31,949 nucleotides of DNA from a virus: IMG/VR virus record IMGVR_UViG_3300009418_004309, positions 1-31,949 of that record, one strand, 5' to 3'. The notes under the pieces are model-generated. The model saw only the letters and a list, made by a program, of their open reading frames with translations. It had not been told where the DNA came from and ran no database searches. This document shows positions 31,402 through 31,949 of this stretch, piece by piece; the first letter of the stretch is position 1, and each line of letters starts with the position of its first letter. Both the position numbers and the translations under genes were made by a program.

Positions 31402-31656
31402 TCAATATCGAAAATTACTCATATGGCTCTTATTTCCAGTTCTCTGTTCTCCAGGTTCATTTTCAGAGTCCTCAACCTCCCCTATAAAATCCTCACCCTC
31501 CTCGTACAGATCACACTTGTAAGATGTACGATCCCAACAGACCATGCATAGACCGTCCGCCAGATCCGATACCGATCTACACTCCTTACGAATACATTTG
31601 CCATAGGATATTTCGGGCATTCTCCTGAATTTACGTCCCCTCTGATCATCTTTCAT
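31402..31656 (-). CDS. Small Cys-rich putative zinc-binding protein
   Basis: 84 residues from ATG 31656. The upstream ribosome binding site is poor, and it may be translated by coupling to the preceding gene, which ends eight bases earlier. An internal ATG (MPEISYGK) with CAGGAGA very close is an alternative start. The Cys pattern CIRKEC, then DGLCMVCWDRTSYKC, could coordinate one or two zinc ions. The C-terminal 35 residues are acidic then polar (EEGEDFIGEVEDSENEPGEQ) and probably disordered. No family is recognised. Confidence 0.6.
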   Translation of the reverse strand: MKDDQRGRKFRRMPEISYGKCIRKECRSVSDLADGLCMVCWDRTSYKCDLYEEGEDFIGEVEDSENEPGEQRTGNKSHMSNFRY

Positions 31657-31664
31657 TGAAAAAA

Positions 31665-31877
31665 TTACTTCTGTTCTGAGTTTGATAGCCTCTCTGCAAG
31701 AGTGTTGCTGTTACTAACCACACATCCATCCCACCCTCCATTGCACCTGAGGCATCTATGCTGCATATCTGGGATGGTAGAGGTATCCTCGAAATGAACT
31801 ACCCCAAGAGATCCACATATAGGGCAACATTCCTGTTTCTCCCCATCCTCGATCTGTTCGGCAATTATTATAGTCAC
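31665..31877 (-). CDS. Small zinc-ribbon protein
   Basis: 70 residues starting with GTG 31877, preceded by AAGGAG. The core is CCPICGSLGVVHFEDTS ... QHRCLRCNGGWDGC, a two-knuckle CPxC ... CxRC zinc ribbon like those in transcription-associated or archaeal-type ribbon proteins. The ends are acidic and polar. Together with the next gene it forms a two-gene unit upstream of the ATPase promoter. A -10-like TATAAT lies 36 bases before the start. Confidence 0.65.
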   Translation of the reverse strand: MTIIIAEQIEDGEKQECCPICGSLGVVHFEDTSTIPDMQHRCLRCNGGWDGCVVSNSNTLAERLSNSEQK

Positions 31878-31913
31878 ACGCCACTCCTTGACACATACCT
31901 AATTCTATCAACC

Positions 31914-31942
31914 ATTATACATGTCTATTGTATCTATAAGTA
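31914..31942 (-). promoter_or_regulatory. Possible promoter with TATAAT -10 only
   Basis: A perfect TATAAT (31914-31919 on the minus strand) lies at the same distance from the start codon as the -10 elements of the other units. The matching -35 window 17 bases upstream (TACTTA) is poor and the window ends shortly after. It may need an activator or may be chance. Confidence 0.35.
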
Positions 31943-31949
31943 TTTCCTC

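Noticed and set aside
1-31949. tRNA genes, integrase, transposase, terminase or portal genes.
   Set aside because: None was recognised on either strand. The absence is by reading only and short or very divergent versions could be missed.

Overview
This window looks like part of the genome of a tailed double-stranded DNA virus (Caudoviricetes-type), probably from an environmental sample. Every supportable gene lies on the minus strand, so transcription runs from high to low coordinates. Intergenic sequence is minimal, stop/start overlaps of the TAATG type recur, and most genes have a clear purine-rich ribosome binding site. Four well-formed sigma70-like promoters with 17-nt spacers, plus one with 18, point to a bacterial host. 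The exact host cannot be read from the sequence. No tRNA, rRNA, integrase, transposase, CRISPR array, terminase or portal gene was found here.

Right end (about 26.3-31.9 kb): a region of small regulatory or accessory genes. Its core is a set that I recognise by family resemblance: a Ycf46-type AAA+ ATPase, a DUF3150-like protein, a SWIM-type zinc-finger protein, a DUF1257/Ycf35-like protein and a DUF2997-like protein, followed by a protein with a ChrB-N/PaaX/Cas2-like ferredoxin-fold signature. The ATPase, the DUF3150-like gene and the DUF1257-like gene each start just behind their own promoter, and these promoters share a GTGCTTkAC -35 context. The DUF3150-like and SWIM proteins end in the same peptide, F[I/V]RRILID, encoded by different synonymous codons. 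This cassette is the best candidate for an undescribed system. It is surrounded by several tiny cysteine-rich proteins.

Middle (about 15.8-26.3 kb): head morphogenesis. A block of acidic, largely disordered proteins of unknown function (one with a DUF3008-like N-terminus) leads into an unusual 1216-residue protein. That protein carries a degenerate Nudix-like domain, a long low-complexity linker and a C-terminal prohead protease. It is followed by a Glu-rich scaffold candidate translationally coupled to an HK97-type major capsid protein. Strong hairpin terminators lie just after the capsid gene and after the next small beta-rich gene.

Left end (1 to about 15.2 kb): a zinc-ribbon microprotein, two small membrane proteins (holin candidates), a membrane-anchored beta-rich protein, small structural proteins including a tandem duplicate pair, two lectin/carbohydrate-binding-like proteins, a 2398-residue tail or fibre protein with six near-identical repeats, and a second giant fibre-like protein running off the window edge. 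No connector, tail tube or tape-measure genes lie between the capsid and fibre genes, so they must be elsewhere or unrecognisable.

All family names come from recognising motifs by eye. None has been tested by a profile search.
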